Assembly: GCF_014905555.1 (NCBI RefSeq)
Contig: NZ_BNGS01000001.1
Location: forward strand, 496,001 to 560,000
Direction: 5' to 3'
Length of the DNA: 64,000 nucleotides
Source: Streptomyces sp. Y2F8-2
GTDB taxonomy: Bacteria; Actinomycetota; Actinomycetes; Streptomycetales; Streptomycetaceae
The notes beneath the pieces are model-generated. The model did no database searches. It was not told the origin of the DNA and worked only from the letters and a program-made list of their open reading frames with translations. Shown one piece after another: positions 33,037 through 40,903 of the stretch; the stretch's first letter is position 1, and each line of letters opens with the position of its first letter. A program made the translations under genes and the position numbers.

Positions 33037-33082
33037 CTTGCGCTTCTCTGGATAGAAACGCTTCTGCGCGTGTAGCGCCCAG

Positions 33083-33156
33083 TGGGGCGGGTGGGACTCG
33101 AACCCACGGCCGACGGATTATGAGTCCGCTGCTCTAACCGGCTGAGCTACCGCCCC
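33083..33156 (-). tRNA. tRNA with CAU anticodon (elongator Met or Ile2)
   Basis: A full cloverleaf reads on the minus strand: acceptor GGGGCGG/CCGCCCC, D-arm GCTCAGCCGGTTAGAGC, anticodon arm CGGACTCATAATCCG with anticodon CAT, T-arm GTGGGTTCGAGTCCCAC and discriminator A. Length is 74 nt; the CCA end is not encoded. CAU is carried by elongator tRNA-Met and by the lysidine-modified tRNA-Ile2, and sequence alone does not let me choose. It is not the initiator, which lacks a first acceptor pair. Confidence 0.93.
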
Positions 33157-33299
33157 GTCACGGCGCGTCGCGTACATGTGTGCGCGCCGTCTGCCGCAGC
33201 ATAGCCGCTCATACGATCTCCTGCTTCGGATGGTCGTCTTCCGCGGCCCTTCATGACCTTGAGGACTTCGCCGCGGGCGCGGCGGTTCCCCCGGGCATG

Positions 33300-33320
33300 A
33301 AAAAGGACCCCGAAGGGTCC
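33300..33320 (-). terminator. Intrinsic terminator of the tRNA-Asn operon
   Basis: On the minus strand GGACCC-TTCG-GGGTCC is followed by TTTTT (33304-33300). The ultra-stable TTCG tetraloop and the U-tract make a classical terminator, 13 bases after the 3' end of the second tRNA-Asn. Confidence 0.9.
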
Positions 33321-33332
33321 TCGTTCAGCATG

Positions 33333-33405
33333 CTCCCCCGACTGGACTCGAACCAGTAACCTGCCGGTTAACAGCCGGCTGCTCTGCCAATTGAGCTACG
33401 GAGGA
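33333..33405 (-). tRNA. tRNA-Asn (GTT), distal copy
   Basis: The minus strand folds as acceptor TCCTCCG/CGGGGGA (with a G-T pair), D-arm GCTCAATTGGCAGAGC, anticodon arm CCGGCTGTTAACCGG with GTT, and T-arm ACTGGTTCGAGTCCAGT. It has 73 nt with discriminator G. It is identical to the copy at 33411-33483 and is cotranscribed with it, 5 bp apart, ending at the terminator at 33300-33320. Confidence 0.95.
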
Positions 33406-33410
33406 CCGAG

Positions 33411-33483
33411 CTCCCCCGACTGGACTCGAACCAGTAACCTGCCGGTTAACAGCCGGCTGCTCTGCCAATTGAGCTACGGAGGA
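33411..33483 (-). tRNA. tRNA-Asn (GTT), proximal copy
   Basis: The same 73-nt tRNA-Asn sequence as the neighbouring copy, 78 bp upstream in the transcript. Tandem duplication of tRNA-Asn raises gene dosage and offers a homologous target for integrating elements. The promoter should lie between 33484 and about 33530, but I see no clear -10/-35 pair. Confidence 0.95.
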
Positions 33484-33647
33484 ATGCCTCGTTGCATCGA
33501 ACGTACCTCCCCGGGTATCCGCCAGGGGGCGCTCGCTCGCTGCGACACATACATTAGCGCAAGCAGGGGGGTGCTCCGCCAACCGGTACTCCTCGACACC
33601 GGCGCCCACGCAAGGGACGACGCAGACGCAAGGGAAGGATGGCCGCC

Positions 33648-33953
33648 ATGCGCTATCGGCTCACGTTCGTCGCCGGGCTGGTCCTGGGCTATGTGCTGGG
33701 CACACGGGCCGGGCGCGAGCGTTACGAGCAGTTGAAGAAATCCGCCCGGCAGGTCGCGCAGAACCCTGCCGTGCGCAACACCGCCGAGACCGCCGCCCAC
33801 CAGGGCCGCGAGATCGCCGGGAAGGCCCTCCACGCGGTGGGGGCCAAGGTGGGCGATCACATGCCCGACTCGGTCGCCGACCGCGTGCGCTCACTGCGCG
33901 AACGCGGCACGAACGGCAGCGGCCCCGACGACTGGGGCACCAGCAACAGCTGA
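33648..33953 (+). CDS. YtxH-like small membrane-associated protein
   Basis: A 101-residue protein. ATG 33648 is preferred over ATG 33639 because GGGAAGG (33632-33638) then has proper spacing. It starts MRYRLTFVAGLVLGYVLGTRAGRERYEQL: a glycine-zipper hydrophobic helix followed by a charged amphipathic helix, the pattern of YtxH-domain proteins. The rest is polar and helical, ending in a disordered tail. It likely anchors at the membrane; YtxH proteins are linked to stress responses, but the molecular function is unknown. It stands alone downstream of the tRNA genes. Confidence 0.7.
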   Translation: MRYRLTFVAGLVLGYVLGTRAGRERYEQLKKSARQVAQNPAVRNTAETAAHQGREIAGKALHAVGAKVGDHMPDSVADRVRSLRERGTNGSGPDDWGTSNS

Positions 33954-34041
33954 CCGCGGATCGGTGACGTGCGCGCCGGGAGGGCCCCGCGGCTCCTCCC
34001 GGCGCGCACGTCCACCCCCTTCCGTACGGCAGAATTCCGCC

Positions 34042-35496
34042 ATGGGGATAGTCGCCGGGTTGGACAGTTCACCCGATTTCACTCGTATCGTCGTCTGCGA
34101 CACGGACACGGGGGCCGTGCTCAGGCAGGGGTATGCGCCGCATCCGGTGGAGACCCTCGAGGGTGGAGGCCGTCCCTCCGACATCGACCCGCAGGCCTGG
34201 CTGCTGTCGCTCGGGGAGGCGGCCGGCGGCGGGCTCCTGGAGGGCGTGCAGGCCATCGGAGTCTCCGCGCAGGCGAACGCGCTGGTCCCGCTCGACACAC
34301 AGGGCGCCACCGTGCGGCCCGCGCTGGTCGGCGGCGACAAGCGGGCACAGGTGGCGGCGGCCGACCTGATCGACGCGCTCGGCGGCCGGCAGGCCTGGGC
34401 CGAGGCAGTCGGCTGCGTCCCGCAGGCCGCGCAGCCCGTGACCAAGCTGCGCTGGCTCGCCAAGACGGAGCCCGACAACGCGCTCCGCACCGCCGTGCTG
34501 ATGCAGGCCCACGACTGGCTGGTGTGGCAGCTGCTCGGCCGCCCCGTGAGGCGGACCACCGACCGGGGCGGCGCCTCCGGGACCGGGTACTGGTCGGCGG
34601 CGACCGGCACCTATCGCAGCGACCTCGTCGAGCTGGCCCTCGGCCACCAGGCCATGGTGCCCGAGGTGATCGGCCCCTCCGAGGCGGCCGGTACGACTCC
34701 GGAAGGGCTGCTGATCTCCGCCGGCACCGGGGAGACCATGGCCGCCGCGCTGGGTCTGGGCATCGGGCTCGGCGACGCGGTGGTCTCGCTCGGTGCCTCC
34801 GGGTCCGTGATGGCCGTCCACCCCGAGGCGCTCGTCGACTCCTCCGGGATGATCACCTCGCTGGCGGACGCCACGGGCATGCACCTGCCGGTGGTGACCA
34901 CCCTCAACGCCGTGCGCACCCTGCGCGGCACCGCCGAACTCCTCGGCCTGCCGGACCTCGAGTCGCTGTCCGACCTGGCGATGAAGTCGACGCCAGGCTC
35001 GCACGGGCTCGTCCTGCTCCCCTACCTGGAGGGCGAGCGGACCCCGAACCTGCCGCACACCGCGGGCACCCTGGCCGGGCTGCGGCGCGAGTCGATGAAG
35101 CCGGAGCACCTGGCGCGGGCCGCGTTCGAGGGCATGCTGTGCGGGCTCGCGGACGCGCTGGACGTGCTGCGCGGGCGCGGCGTGGAGGTGCGGCGGATCT
35201 TCCTGCTGGGCGCCGCCGCGGAGCTGCCCGCCGTGCAGGCCGCGGCGCCCTCGCTGTTCGGCGCGCAGGTCGTCGTCCCCCAGCCCGCGGACTACGCGGC
35301 CATCGGCGCGGCCCGCCAGGCGGCCTGGTCGCTCGGCGTCTCCCGGGGCACCCTCGACCCGCGCACCCCGCCCCCGTGGCAGGGCGCGGCGGCCCAGGTC
35401 CTGGAGCCGGGCGAGGAGCTCGCGGTGGGCCAGGCCGTACGGCAGCAGTACGTGTCGGTACGCGAGCAGACGCATCCGGGAGCGTTCCGCCCGTAG
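34042..35496 (+). CDS. FGGY-family carbohydrate kinase
   Basis: A 484-residue sugar kinase starting at ATG 34042 (MGIVAGLDSSPDFTRIVVCD). The two actin-fold halves are seen in GIVAGLDSSPDFT (ATP phosphate loop; the usual G-x-x-T is relaxed), VQAIGVSAQANALVPLD, LVGGDKRAQ, AHDWLVWQLLG, VVSLGASGSVMAV, LLPYLEGERTPNLPH and RIFLLGAAAELPAVQ. The YLxGERTP block is typical of xylulokinase-like members. It phosphorylates a pentose, ketose or polyol with ATP in the cytosol. It is not adjacent to a transporter here. Compared with true xylulokinases the catalytic Asp region (MQxHDW) is intact. Substrate unknown. Confidence 0.85.
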   Translation: MGIVAGLDSSPDFTRIVVCDTDTGAVLRQGYAPHPVETLEGGGRPSDIDPQAWLLSLGEAAGGGLLEGVQAIGVSAQANALVPLDTQGATVRPALVGGDKRAQVAAADLIDALGGRQAWAEAVGCVPQAAQPVTKLRWLAKTEPDNALRTAVLMQAHDWLVWQLLGRPVRRTTDRGGASGTGYWSAATGTYRSDLVELALGHQAMVPEVIGPSEAAGTTPEGLLISAGTGETMAAALGLGIGLGDAVVSLGASGSVMAVHPEALVDSSGMITSLADATGMHLPVVTTLNAVRTLRGTAELLGLPDLESLSDLAMKSTPGSHGLVLLPYLEGERTPNLPHTAGTLAGLRRESMKPEHLARAAFEGMLCGLADALDVLRGRGVEVRRIFLLGAAAELPAVQAAAPSLFGAQVVVPQPADYAAIGAARQAAWSLGVSRGTLDPRTPPPWQGAAAQVLEPGEELAVGQAVRQQYVSVREQTHPGAFRP

Positions 35497-35528
35497 ACGC
35501 GCTGATCGTCGCGGCCGTAGAGGCGGCC

Positions 35529-35554
35529 GTGACGCCCATCTCACGGGGCGTCAC
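35529..35554 (+). terminator. Hairpin after the FGGY kinase gene
   Basis: GTGACGCCC (35529-35537) and GGGCGTCAC (35546-35554) are exact inverted repeats 33 bp after the stop codon. No U-run follows. The next 140 bp up to the ABC exporter contain only its promoter region. Confidence 0.5.
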
Positions 35555-35691
35555 CCGTACGGCGGCCGCCCGGCGGTGACGCACGTCACCACCCTTCAGG
35601 ACTACGCCCGAAGGCCGAGGCCGCTCGGTCTTATGACCGCTGTCGGCTTAATCGGTTGAGGTAACGCGGGTGGAGTGTTCGACGATAGGGC

Positions 35692-35703
35692 GTGGTGCAC
35701 CAC
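35692..35703. promoter_or_regulatory. 12-bp perfect palindrome upstream of the ABC exporter operon
   Basis: GTGGTGCACCAC lies 41 bp before the GTG start at 35745, in the expected promoter/leader region of the two exporter genes. Perfect dyads of this size are typical binding sites for TetR or MarR repressors. No regulator gene is adjacent, so the binding protein is unknown. Confidence 0.4.
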
Positions 35704-35744
35704 CGACCGCCTCCCTTTTCGTCGACCACTCCGAGAGACTCCGC

Positions 35745-37478
35745 GTGCTCATACGACTTCTGAGGGCCCATATGGGCCCGTACAAGAAACCGATAGCCCT
35801 GCTGGTGCTGCTGCAGTTCCTGCAGACCTGCGCCACGCTCTATCTGCCCACCCTGAACGCGCACATCATCGACAACGGTGTCGTGAAGGGGGACACGAAC
35901 TACATCCTGACCTTCGGCGGCCTCATGATCGGGGTCTCGATGGGCCAGGTCGTGTGCAACATGGGCGCCGTCTACTTCGGAGCCCGGACCGCGTCGGCCG
36001 TAGGCCGGGACATCAGGGCAGCCGTCTTCGACCGGGTGCAGTCGTTCTCCTCCCGTGAGGTGGGTCACTTCGGCGCGCCGTCGCTGATCACCCGCACCAC
36101 GAACGACGTGCAGCAGGTGCAGATGCTCGCCCTGATGACGTTCACCCTGATGGTGTCGGCGCCGATCATGTGCGTGGGCGGCATCGTCCTGGCGCTCGGT
36201 CTGGACGTGCCGCTGTCCGGTGTCCTGGTCGCCGTGGTGCCCGTGCTCGGCATCTCCGTGACGCTGATCGTGCGCCGGCTGCGGCCGCTGTTCCGCAGCA
36301 TGCAGGTCCGCCTCGACACGGTGAACCGGGTGCTGCGCGAGCAGATCTCCGGCAACCGGGTCATCCGCGCCTTCGTCCGCGACGACTACGAGAAGGAGCG
36401 CTTCAAGGGCTCGAACACCGAGCTCACCGACGTGGCCCTCGCCACCGGCCGCACGCTGGCGCTGATGTTCCCCATCGTGATGACCGTGGTGAACCTCTCC
36501 TCGATCGCCGTGGTGTGGTTCGGCGCGCACCGCATCGACAGCGGCGGCATGCAGATCGGCGACCTGACGGCGTTCCTCGCCTACCTCATGCAGATCGTCA
36601 TGTCCGTGATGATGGCCACCTTCATGTTCATGATGGTGCCGCGCGCGGAGGTCTGCGCCGAGCGCATCCAGGACGTCCTCGACACCTCCTCCAGCGTCGT
36701 ACCGCCCACCGCGCCCGTAGCCGAACTGCGCCGGCACGGTCATCTGGAGATCCGGGGCGCCGGGTTCCGCTATCCGGGTGCCGAGGAGCCGGTGCTCAAG
36801 GCCATCGACCTGGTGGCGCGGCCCGGCGAGATCACGGCCGTCATCGGGTCCACCGGAAGCGGCAAGTCCACCCTGCTCGGGCTGATCCCCCGCCTGTTCG
36901 ACGCCACCGAGGGCGAGGTCCTCGTGGACGGTGTGAACGTGCGGGAGATCGAACCGACGCTGCTGGCCAAGACGGTCGGACTGGTGCCGCAGAAGCCGTA
37001 CCTGTTCGCGGGCACGGTCGCCACGAACCTGCGCTACGGCAATCCGGACGCCACCGACGAGGAGCTGTGGCACGCGCTGGAGGTGGCGCAGGCCAAGGAC
37101 TTCGTCTCCAAGCTGGAGAACGGCCTGGACTCCCCCATCGCGCAGGGCGGCACCAACGTCTCCGGTGGCCAGCGGCAGCGCCTCGCGATCGCCCGCACCC
37201 TGGTGCAGCGCCCGGAGATCTACCTCTTCGACGACTCCTTCTCCGCCCTCGACTACGCCACCGACGCGGCCCTGCGGGCGGCGCTCACCCGGGAGACCGC
37301 CGAGGCGACCGTCGTCATCGTCGCCCAGCGGGTGGCGACCATCCGGGGCGCCGACCGGATCGTCGTCCTGGACGAGGGCCGTGTCGTCGGCACCGGCCGC
37401 CACCACGAGCTGATGGCGGGCAACGAGACCTACCGGGAGATCGTGCTCTCCCAGCTCACGGAAGCGGAGGCTGCCTGA
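35745..37478 (+). CDS. ABC exporter half-transporter, degenerate-site subunit
   Basis: A 577-residue type IV ABC exporter half. GTG 35745 (VLIRLLRAHMGPYKKP) is preferred; the open frame begins at 35670 but has no Shine-Dalgarno sequence there. Six membrane helices occupy the first 310 residues. The ATPase domain has Walker A IGSTGSGKSTLL and signature NVSGGQRQRL. Walker B is YLFDDSFSALD, where Asp replaces the catalytic Glu. Together with the next gene product it makes a heterodimer with one active and one degenerate ATP site. Such Streptomyces exporters pump lipids, peptides or drugs. The stop overlaps the next start (TGATG). Confidence 0.88.
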   Translation: MLIRLLRAHMGPYKKPIALLVLLQFLQTCATLYLPTLNAHIIDNGVVKGDTNYILTFGGLMIGVSMGQVVCNMGAVYFGARTASAVGRDIRAAVFDRVQSFSSREVGHFGAPSLITRTTNDVQQVQMLALMTFTLMVSAPIMCVGGIVLALGLDVPLSGVLVAVVPVLGISVTLIVRRLRPLFRSMQVRLDTVNRVLREQISGNRVIRAFVRDDYEKERFKGSNTELTDVALATGRTLALMFPIVMTVVNLSSIAVVWFGAHRIDSGGMQIGDLTAFLAYLMQIVMSVMMATFMFMMVPRAEVCAERIQDVLDTSSSVVPPTAPVAELRRHGHLEIRGAGFRYPGAEEPVLKAIDLVARPGEITAVIGSTGSGKSTLLGLIPRLFDATEGEVLVDGVNVREIEPTLLAKTVGLVPQKPYLFAGTVATNLRYGNPDATDEELWHALEVAQAKDFVSKLENGLDSPIAQGGTNVSGGQRQRLAIARTLVQRPEIYLFDDSFSALDYATDAALRAALTRETAEATVVIVAQRVATIRGADRIVVLDEGRVVGTGRHHELMAGNETYREIVLSQLTEAEAA

Positions 37479-39406
37479 TGGCCGGGCCCATGCGGGGGAT
37501 GATGGGCGGGGGCGGCCCCGACCAGCGCTCGATGGACTTCAAGGGGTCCGGGAAACGGCTCCTCGCCCAGTTCGCACCCGAACGCCCCACCATGATCGCG
37601 ATGCTGGTCTGCGGTGTGCTGAGCGTCGGGCTGTCCGTGGTCGGACCGAAGATCCTGGGCAGGGCGACGGACCTCGTCTTCGCCGGGATCATCGGCCGTC
37701 AGATGCCGGCGGGCCTGAGCAAGGAACAGGTCCTCGACTCCATGCGGAAGCGCGGCCAGGGCGGCATCGCCGACATGCTCTCCGGCACGGACTTCACCCC
37801 GGGCAAGGGCATCGACTTCGGTGCCGTGGGGAACGTCCTGCTGCTCGCGCTGTGCACGTTCCTGGTGGCCGGCCTGCTGATGGCGGTGTCGACGAGGCTC
37901 TCCAACCGGGCCATCAACAGGACGATCTACCGCATCCGTGAGGACGTGCAGGCGAAGCTGTCGCGGCTTCCGCTGTCGTACTTCGACCAGCGGCAGCGCG
38001 GTGAGGTGCTCAGCCGCGCGACCAACGACATCGACAACATCCAGCAGACGCTGTCGCAGTCGATGGGCCAGCTCATCAACTCGCTGCTGACGATCGTCGG
38101 CGTGCTGGCGGTGATGTTCTGGGTGTCGTGGCTGCTGGCGCTGGTCGCCCTGGTGACCGTGCCGCTGTCGTTCTTCGTCGCGACCCGTGTGGGCAAGCGG
38201 TCGCAGCCGCACTTCGTGCAGCAGTGGCGCACCACCGGCAAGCTGAACGCCCACATCGAGGAGATGTACACCGGGCACACGCTGGTGAAGGTGTTCGGTC
38301 GGCAGGAGGAGTCGGCCAGGCAGTTCGCGGAACAGAACGAGGCGCTGTACGAGGCGGGGTTCCGGGCGCAGTTCAACAGCGGTGTGATGCAGCCGCTGAT
38401 GATGTTCGTGTCCAACCTGAACTATGTGCTGGTCGCGGTGGTCGGCGGTCTCCGGGTCGCGTCGGGCGCCCTGTCGATCGGTGATGTGCAGGCCTTCATC
38501 CAGTACTCGCGGCAGTTCTCGATGCCGCTCACTCAGGTCGCGTCGATGGCGAACCTGGTGCAGTCGGGTGTCGCATCGGCGGAGCGGATCTTCGAGCTGC
38601 TGGACGCGGAGGAGCAGGGGGCCGACCCCGAGCGCGGGCTGCGCCCGGAGGAGCTGCGCGGGCGGGTCGCGCTGGAGAACGTGTCGTTCCGCTACGACCC
38701 GGAGAAGCCGCTCATCGAGAACCTGTCGCTGAAGGTGGAGCCGGGCCAGACGGTCGCGATCGTCGGCCCGACGGGAGCGGGCAAGACCACGCTCGTCAAC
38801 CTGCTGATGCGCTTCTACGACGTCACCGGCGGACGGATCACGCTCGACGGGGTCGACATCGCGAAGATGTCCCGGGACGAACTGCGGTCCTCGATCGGGA
38901 TGGTGCTGCAGGACACCTGGCTGTTCGGCGGCACCATCGCGGAGAACATCGCCTACGGCGCCTCCCGGAAGGTCACGCGCAGCGAGATCGAGGAGGCGGC
39001 GCGGGCGGCCCACGCGGACCGGTTCATCCGTACGCTGCCGGACGGCTACGACACGGTGATCGACGACGAGGGGACGGGGGTCAGCGCGGGTGAGAAGCAG
39101 CTCATCACGATCGCGCGGGCGTTCCTGTCGGACCCGGTGATCCTGGTGCTGGACGAGGCGACGAGTTCCGTGGACACGCGGACCGAGGTGCTGATCCAGA
39201 AGGCGATGGCGAAGCTGGCGCACGGGCGGACGTCGTTCGTGATCGCGCACCGGCTGTCGACGATCCGGGACGCCGACACGATCCTCGTGATGGAGAACGG
39301 CTCCATCGTCGAACAGGGCTCGCACACGGAGCTGTTGGCCGCGGACGGGGCGTACGCACGGCTGTACAAGGCACAGTTCGCCCAGGCTGTCGCCGAGGTG
39401 GACTGA
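37478..39406 (+). CDS. ABC exporter half-transporter, catalytic-site subunit
   Basis: A 642-residue exporter half starting at ATG 37478, overlapping the previous stop. The N-terminus is a Met/Gly-rich extension (MRGMMGGGG). An insert of about 70 residues lies between the first helices (DLVFAGIIGRQMPAGLSKEQ through DFTPGKGIDFGAV), seen in this actinobacterial subfamily. The ATPase has Walker A VGPTGAGKTTLV and canonical Walker B VLVLDEATSSVD, with H-loop IAHRLSTI. Its signature is VSAGEKQL instead of LSGGQ. Thus the good signature comes from the partner and the good Walker B from this subunit. The exporter lies next to hrdA, whose gene converges on it. Confidence 0.9.
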   Translation: MAGPMRGMMGGGGPDQRSMDFKGSGKRLLAQFAPERPTMIAMLVCGVLSVGLSVVGPKILGRATDLVFAGIIGRQMPAGLSKEQVLDSMRKRGQGGIADMLSGTDFTPGKGIDFGAVGNVLLLALCTFLVAGLLMAVSTRLSNRAINRTIYRIREDVQAKLSRLPLSYFDQRQRGEVLSRATNDIDNIQQTLSQSMGQLINSLLTIVGVLAVMFWVSWLLALVALVTVPLSFFVATRVGKRSQPHFVQQWRTTGKLNAHIEEMYTGHTLVKVFGRQEESARQFAEQNEALYEAGFRAQFNSGVMQPLMMFVSNLNYVLVAVVGGLRVASGALSIGDVQAFIQYSRQFSMPLTQVASMANLVQSGVASAERIFELLDAEEQGADPERGLRPEELRGRVALENVSFRYDPEKPLIENLSLKVEPGQTVAIVGPTGAGKTTLVNLLMRFYDVTGGRITLDGVDIAKMSRDELRSSIGMVLQDTWLFGGTIAENIAYGASRKVTRSEIEEAARAAHADRFIRTLPDGYDTVIDDEGTGVSAGEKQLITIARAFLSDPVILVLDEATSSVDTRTEVLIQKAMAKLAHGRTSFVIAHRLSTIRDADTILVMENGSIVEQGSHTELLAADGAYARLYKAQFAQAVAEVD

Positions 39407-39418
39407 GCAGTTGCCCGG

Positions 39419-39534
39419 CGTCGGGGGTGCCGCTGCGCCCACCCGTGCCGCCCCTGGGGGCACCTCCCAGGCCGTTAAGGCACCGGGGGAGGCACGACTG
39501 CCCGCAGCTACGGCTCGGGAGCGGCACCCCGACG
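39419..39534. repeat. Nested inverted-repeat intergenic element
   Basis: CGTCGGGGGTGCCGCT (39419-39434) pairs with AGCGGCACCCCGACG (39520-39534) with one bulged G. Inside lie further complementary blocks such as CCGTGCC/GGCACG and CCTCCC/GGGAGG. The whole 116 bp between two converging genes can form a branched structure. It looks like one of the dispersed intergenic repeats found in Streptomyces chromosomes and may end transcription from both sides. Confidence 0.55.
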
Positions 39535-40665
39535 TCAGTCCAGGTAGCCCCTGAGCTGGTCCGCGAAGGCGTGGTCGCGGAGCTTGTTCAGCGTCTTGGA
39601 CTCGATCTGGCGGATGCGTTCGCGGGTGACGCCGAAGATGCGGCCTATCTCCTCCAGGGTGCGGGGGCGGCCGTCGACGAGTCCGTACCGCAGCTGCACG
39701 ACCTTGCGCTCCCTCTCCCCCAGCGTGGACAGGACCGCTTCCAGGTGCTCCCTGAGCAGCAGGAACGCCGCGGACTCGACCGGGCTGGCGGCGTCGCCGT
39801 CCTCGATGAGGTCGCCGAGGGCCACGTCGTCCTCCTCGCCGACGGGGGCGTGCAGGGAGACGGGCTCCTGGGCGAGCCGCAGCACCTCGCTGACCCGCTC
39901 GCTGGGCAGCTCAAGATGCGCGGCGACCTCTTCCGGGGTGGGTTCGTAGCCGCGTTCCTGGAGCATGCGGCGCTGGACGCGGATGACCCGGTTGATCAGC
40001 TCGACGACGTGGACCGGGACACGGATCGTGCGGGCCTGGTCGGCGAGGGCGCGGGACATGGCCTGCCGGATCCACCAGGTCGCGTACGTGGAGAACTTGT
40101 AGCCGCGGGCGTAGTCGAACTTCTCGACCGCCCTGATCAGACCGAGGTTCCCCTCCTGCACGAGGTCGAGCATGGTCAGCCCGCGGCCGACGTACCGCTT
40201 GGCGACGGAGACGACGAGACGCAGATTGGCCTCGATCAGCCGCCGCTTGGCCATGCGCCCCATGACGACGAGCCGGTCCAGGTCGAGCGCCAGCCGGATG
40301 TCCAGGTCGGGGGTGTTGAGGAGCTTCTCCTCGGCGAACAGGCCGGCTTCGACGCGGCGGGCGAGTTCGACCTCCTCGGCGGCCGTCAGCAGCGGGATGC
40401 GGCCGATCTCGCGCAGATACTGGCGGAACAGGTCGGAGGAGGGGCCACCGGTGTCGGCACGGTCGCGCGGGGCTTCGACGGGTTCAGCGGGTTCGACGGC
40501 GTCGAGCGGCTCCTCGAGCTCGGACGGGCCCGGTGGTTCCGGCTCGGCCTCCGTCTCGGGGTGGTGCGCGAGCCGGTTCTGCGGCGGAACCGCCGGGAGG
40601 ACGCCGGCCTCCGCGGCCGGCTCGTCGTTCAGGATGTCCGGTTGGGTGAGGGTCTGGGTCTGCAC
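39535..40665 (-). CDS. hrdA: RNA polymerase sigma factor of the HrdA type (sigma-70 group 2)
   Basis: A 376-residue sigma-70 protein starting [14 protein letters not shown]. Residues 1-75 are an acidic, variable region without region 1.1. Region 1.2 starts [18 protein letters not shown]. Region 2 includes [34 protein letters not shown] and [13 protein letters not shown]. Region 3 follows, and region 4 ends with the helix-turn-helix [22 protein letters not shown]. It is shorter than the essential HrdB (over 500 residues), matching the dispensable HrdA. It directs RNA polymerase to promoters like TTGACN-n18-TANNNT. The gene lies downstream of dnaG. The symbol rests on length and on neighbourhood. 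Confidence 0.82.
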   Translation of the reverse strand: MQTQTLTQPDILNDEPAAEAGVLPAVPPQNRLAHHPETEAEPEPPGPSELEEPLDAVEPAEPVEAPRDRADTGGPSSDLFRQYLREIGRIPLLTAAEEVELARRVEAGLFAEEKLLNTPDLDIRLALDLDRLVVMGRMAKRRLIEANLRLVVSVAKRYVGRGLTMLDLVQEGNLGLIRAVEKFDYARGYKFSTYATWWIRQAMSRALADQARTIRVPVHVVELINRVIRVQRRMLQERGYEPTPEEVAAHLELPSERVSEVLRLAQEPVSLHAPVGEEDDVALGDLIEDGDAASPVESAAFLLLREHLEAVLSTLGERERKVVQLRYGLVDGRPRTLEEIGRIFGVTRERIRQIESKTLNKLRDHAFADQLRGYLD

Positions 40666-40903
40666 GGGGGGCGACCTCCAGGAATGTCGCTGCTTCAGGC
40701 GTGCGGCAGCGGTACGTCGGTGAGCGGAACCGCGGGGGTGTCGGACCCGCCGCCAGGGGCGGGCCGGCCGCGCTCCGAGGACTCAGGCACCGGAACCCAG
40801 TGTGGAGTACGACACATCACCGCCACGAGGGTTGTGCGCCCACTTTTTGAGTCCGGTCCGTGACCGGGTGGTTACGCTGCCGCACGGGTGTGCGGTACGC
40901 CGC
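40666..40903 (-). other. 238-bp spacer upstream of hrdA
   Basis: This gap between the end of dnaG and the hrdA start carries the hrdA leader and presumably its promoter. No gene, strong hairpin or classical promoter hexamers stand out to me. The 3' end of dnaG has no obvious terminator here, so readthrough into hrdA is possible. Confidence 0.4.

Noticed and set aside
32833-33075. An 80-codon frame before the CAU tRNA
   Set aside because: It runs through a perfect terminator hairpin and its product has no family features beyond a chance hydrophobic end.
33333-33483. CRISPR-like direct repeats
   Set aside because: The 78-bp periodic repeat is a tandem tRNA-Asn pair; no CRISPR array or cas gene is seen anywhere in the window.
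35651-35690. A -35/-10 promoter (TTGAGG ... GATAGG) before the ABC exporter
   Set aside because: The spacing of about 22 bp is too long for the vegetative sigma factor.
37430-39463. A 677-codon minus-strand frame opposite the second ABC exporter gene
   Set aside because: Low-information Arg/His/Val-rich product; the sense frame carries Walker A, Walker B and H-loop motifs.
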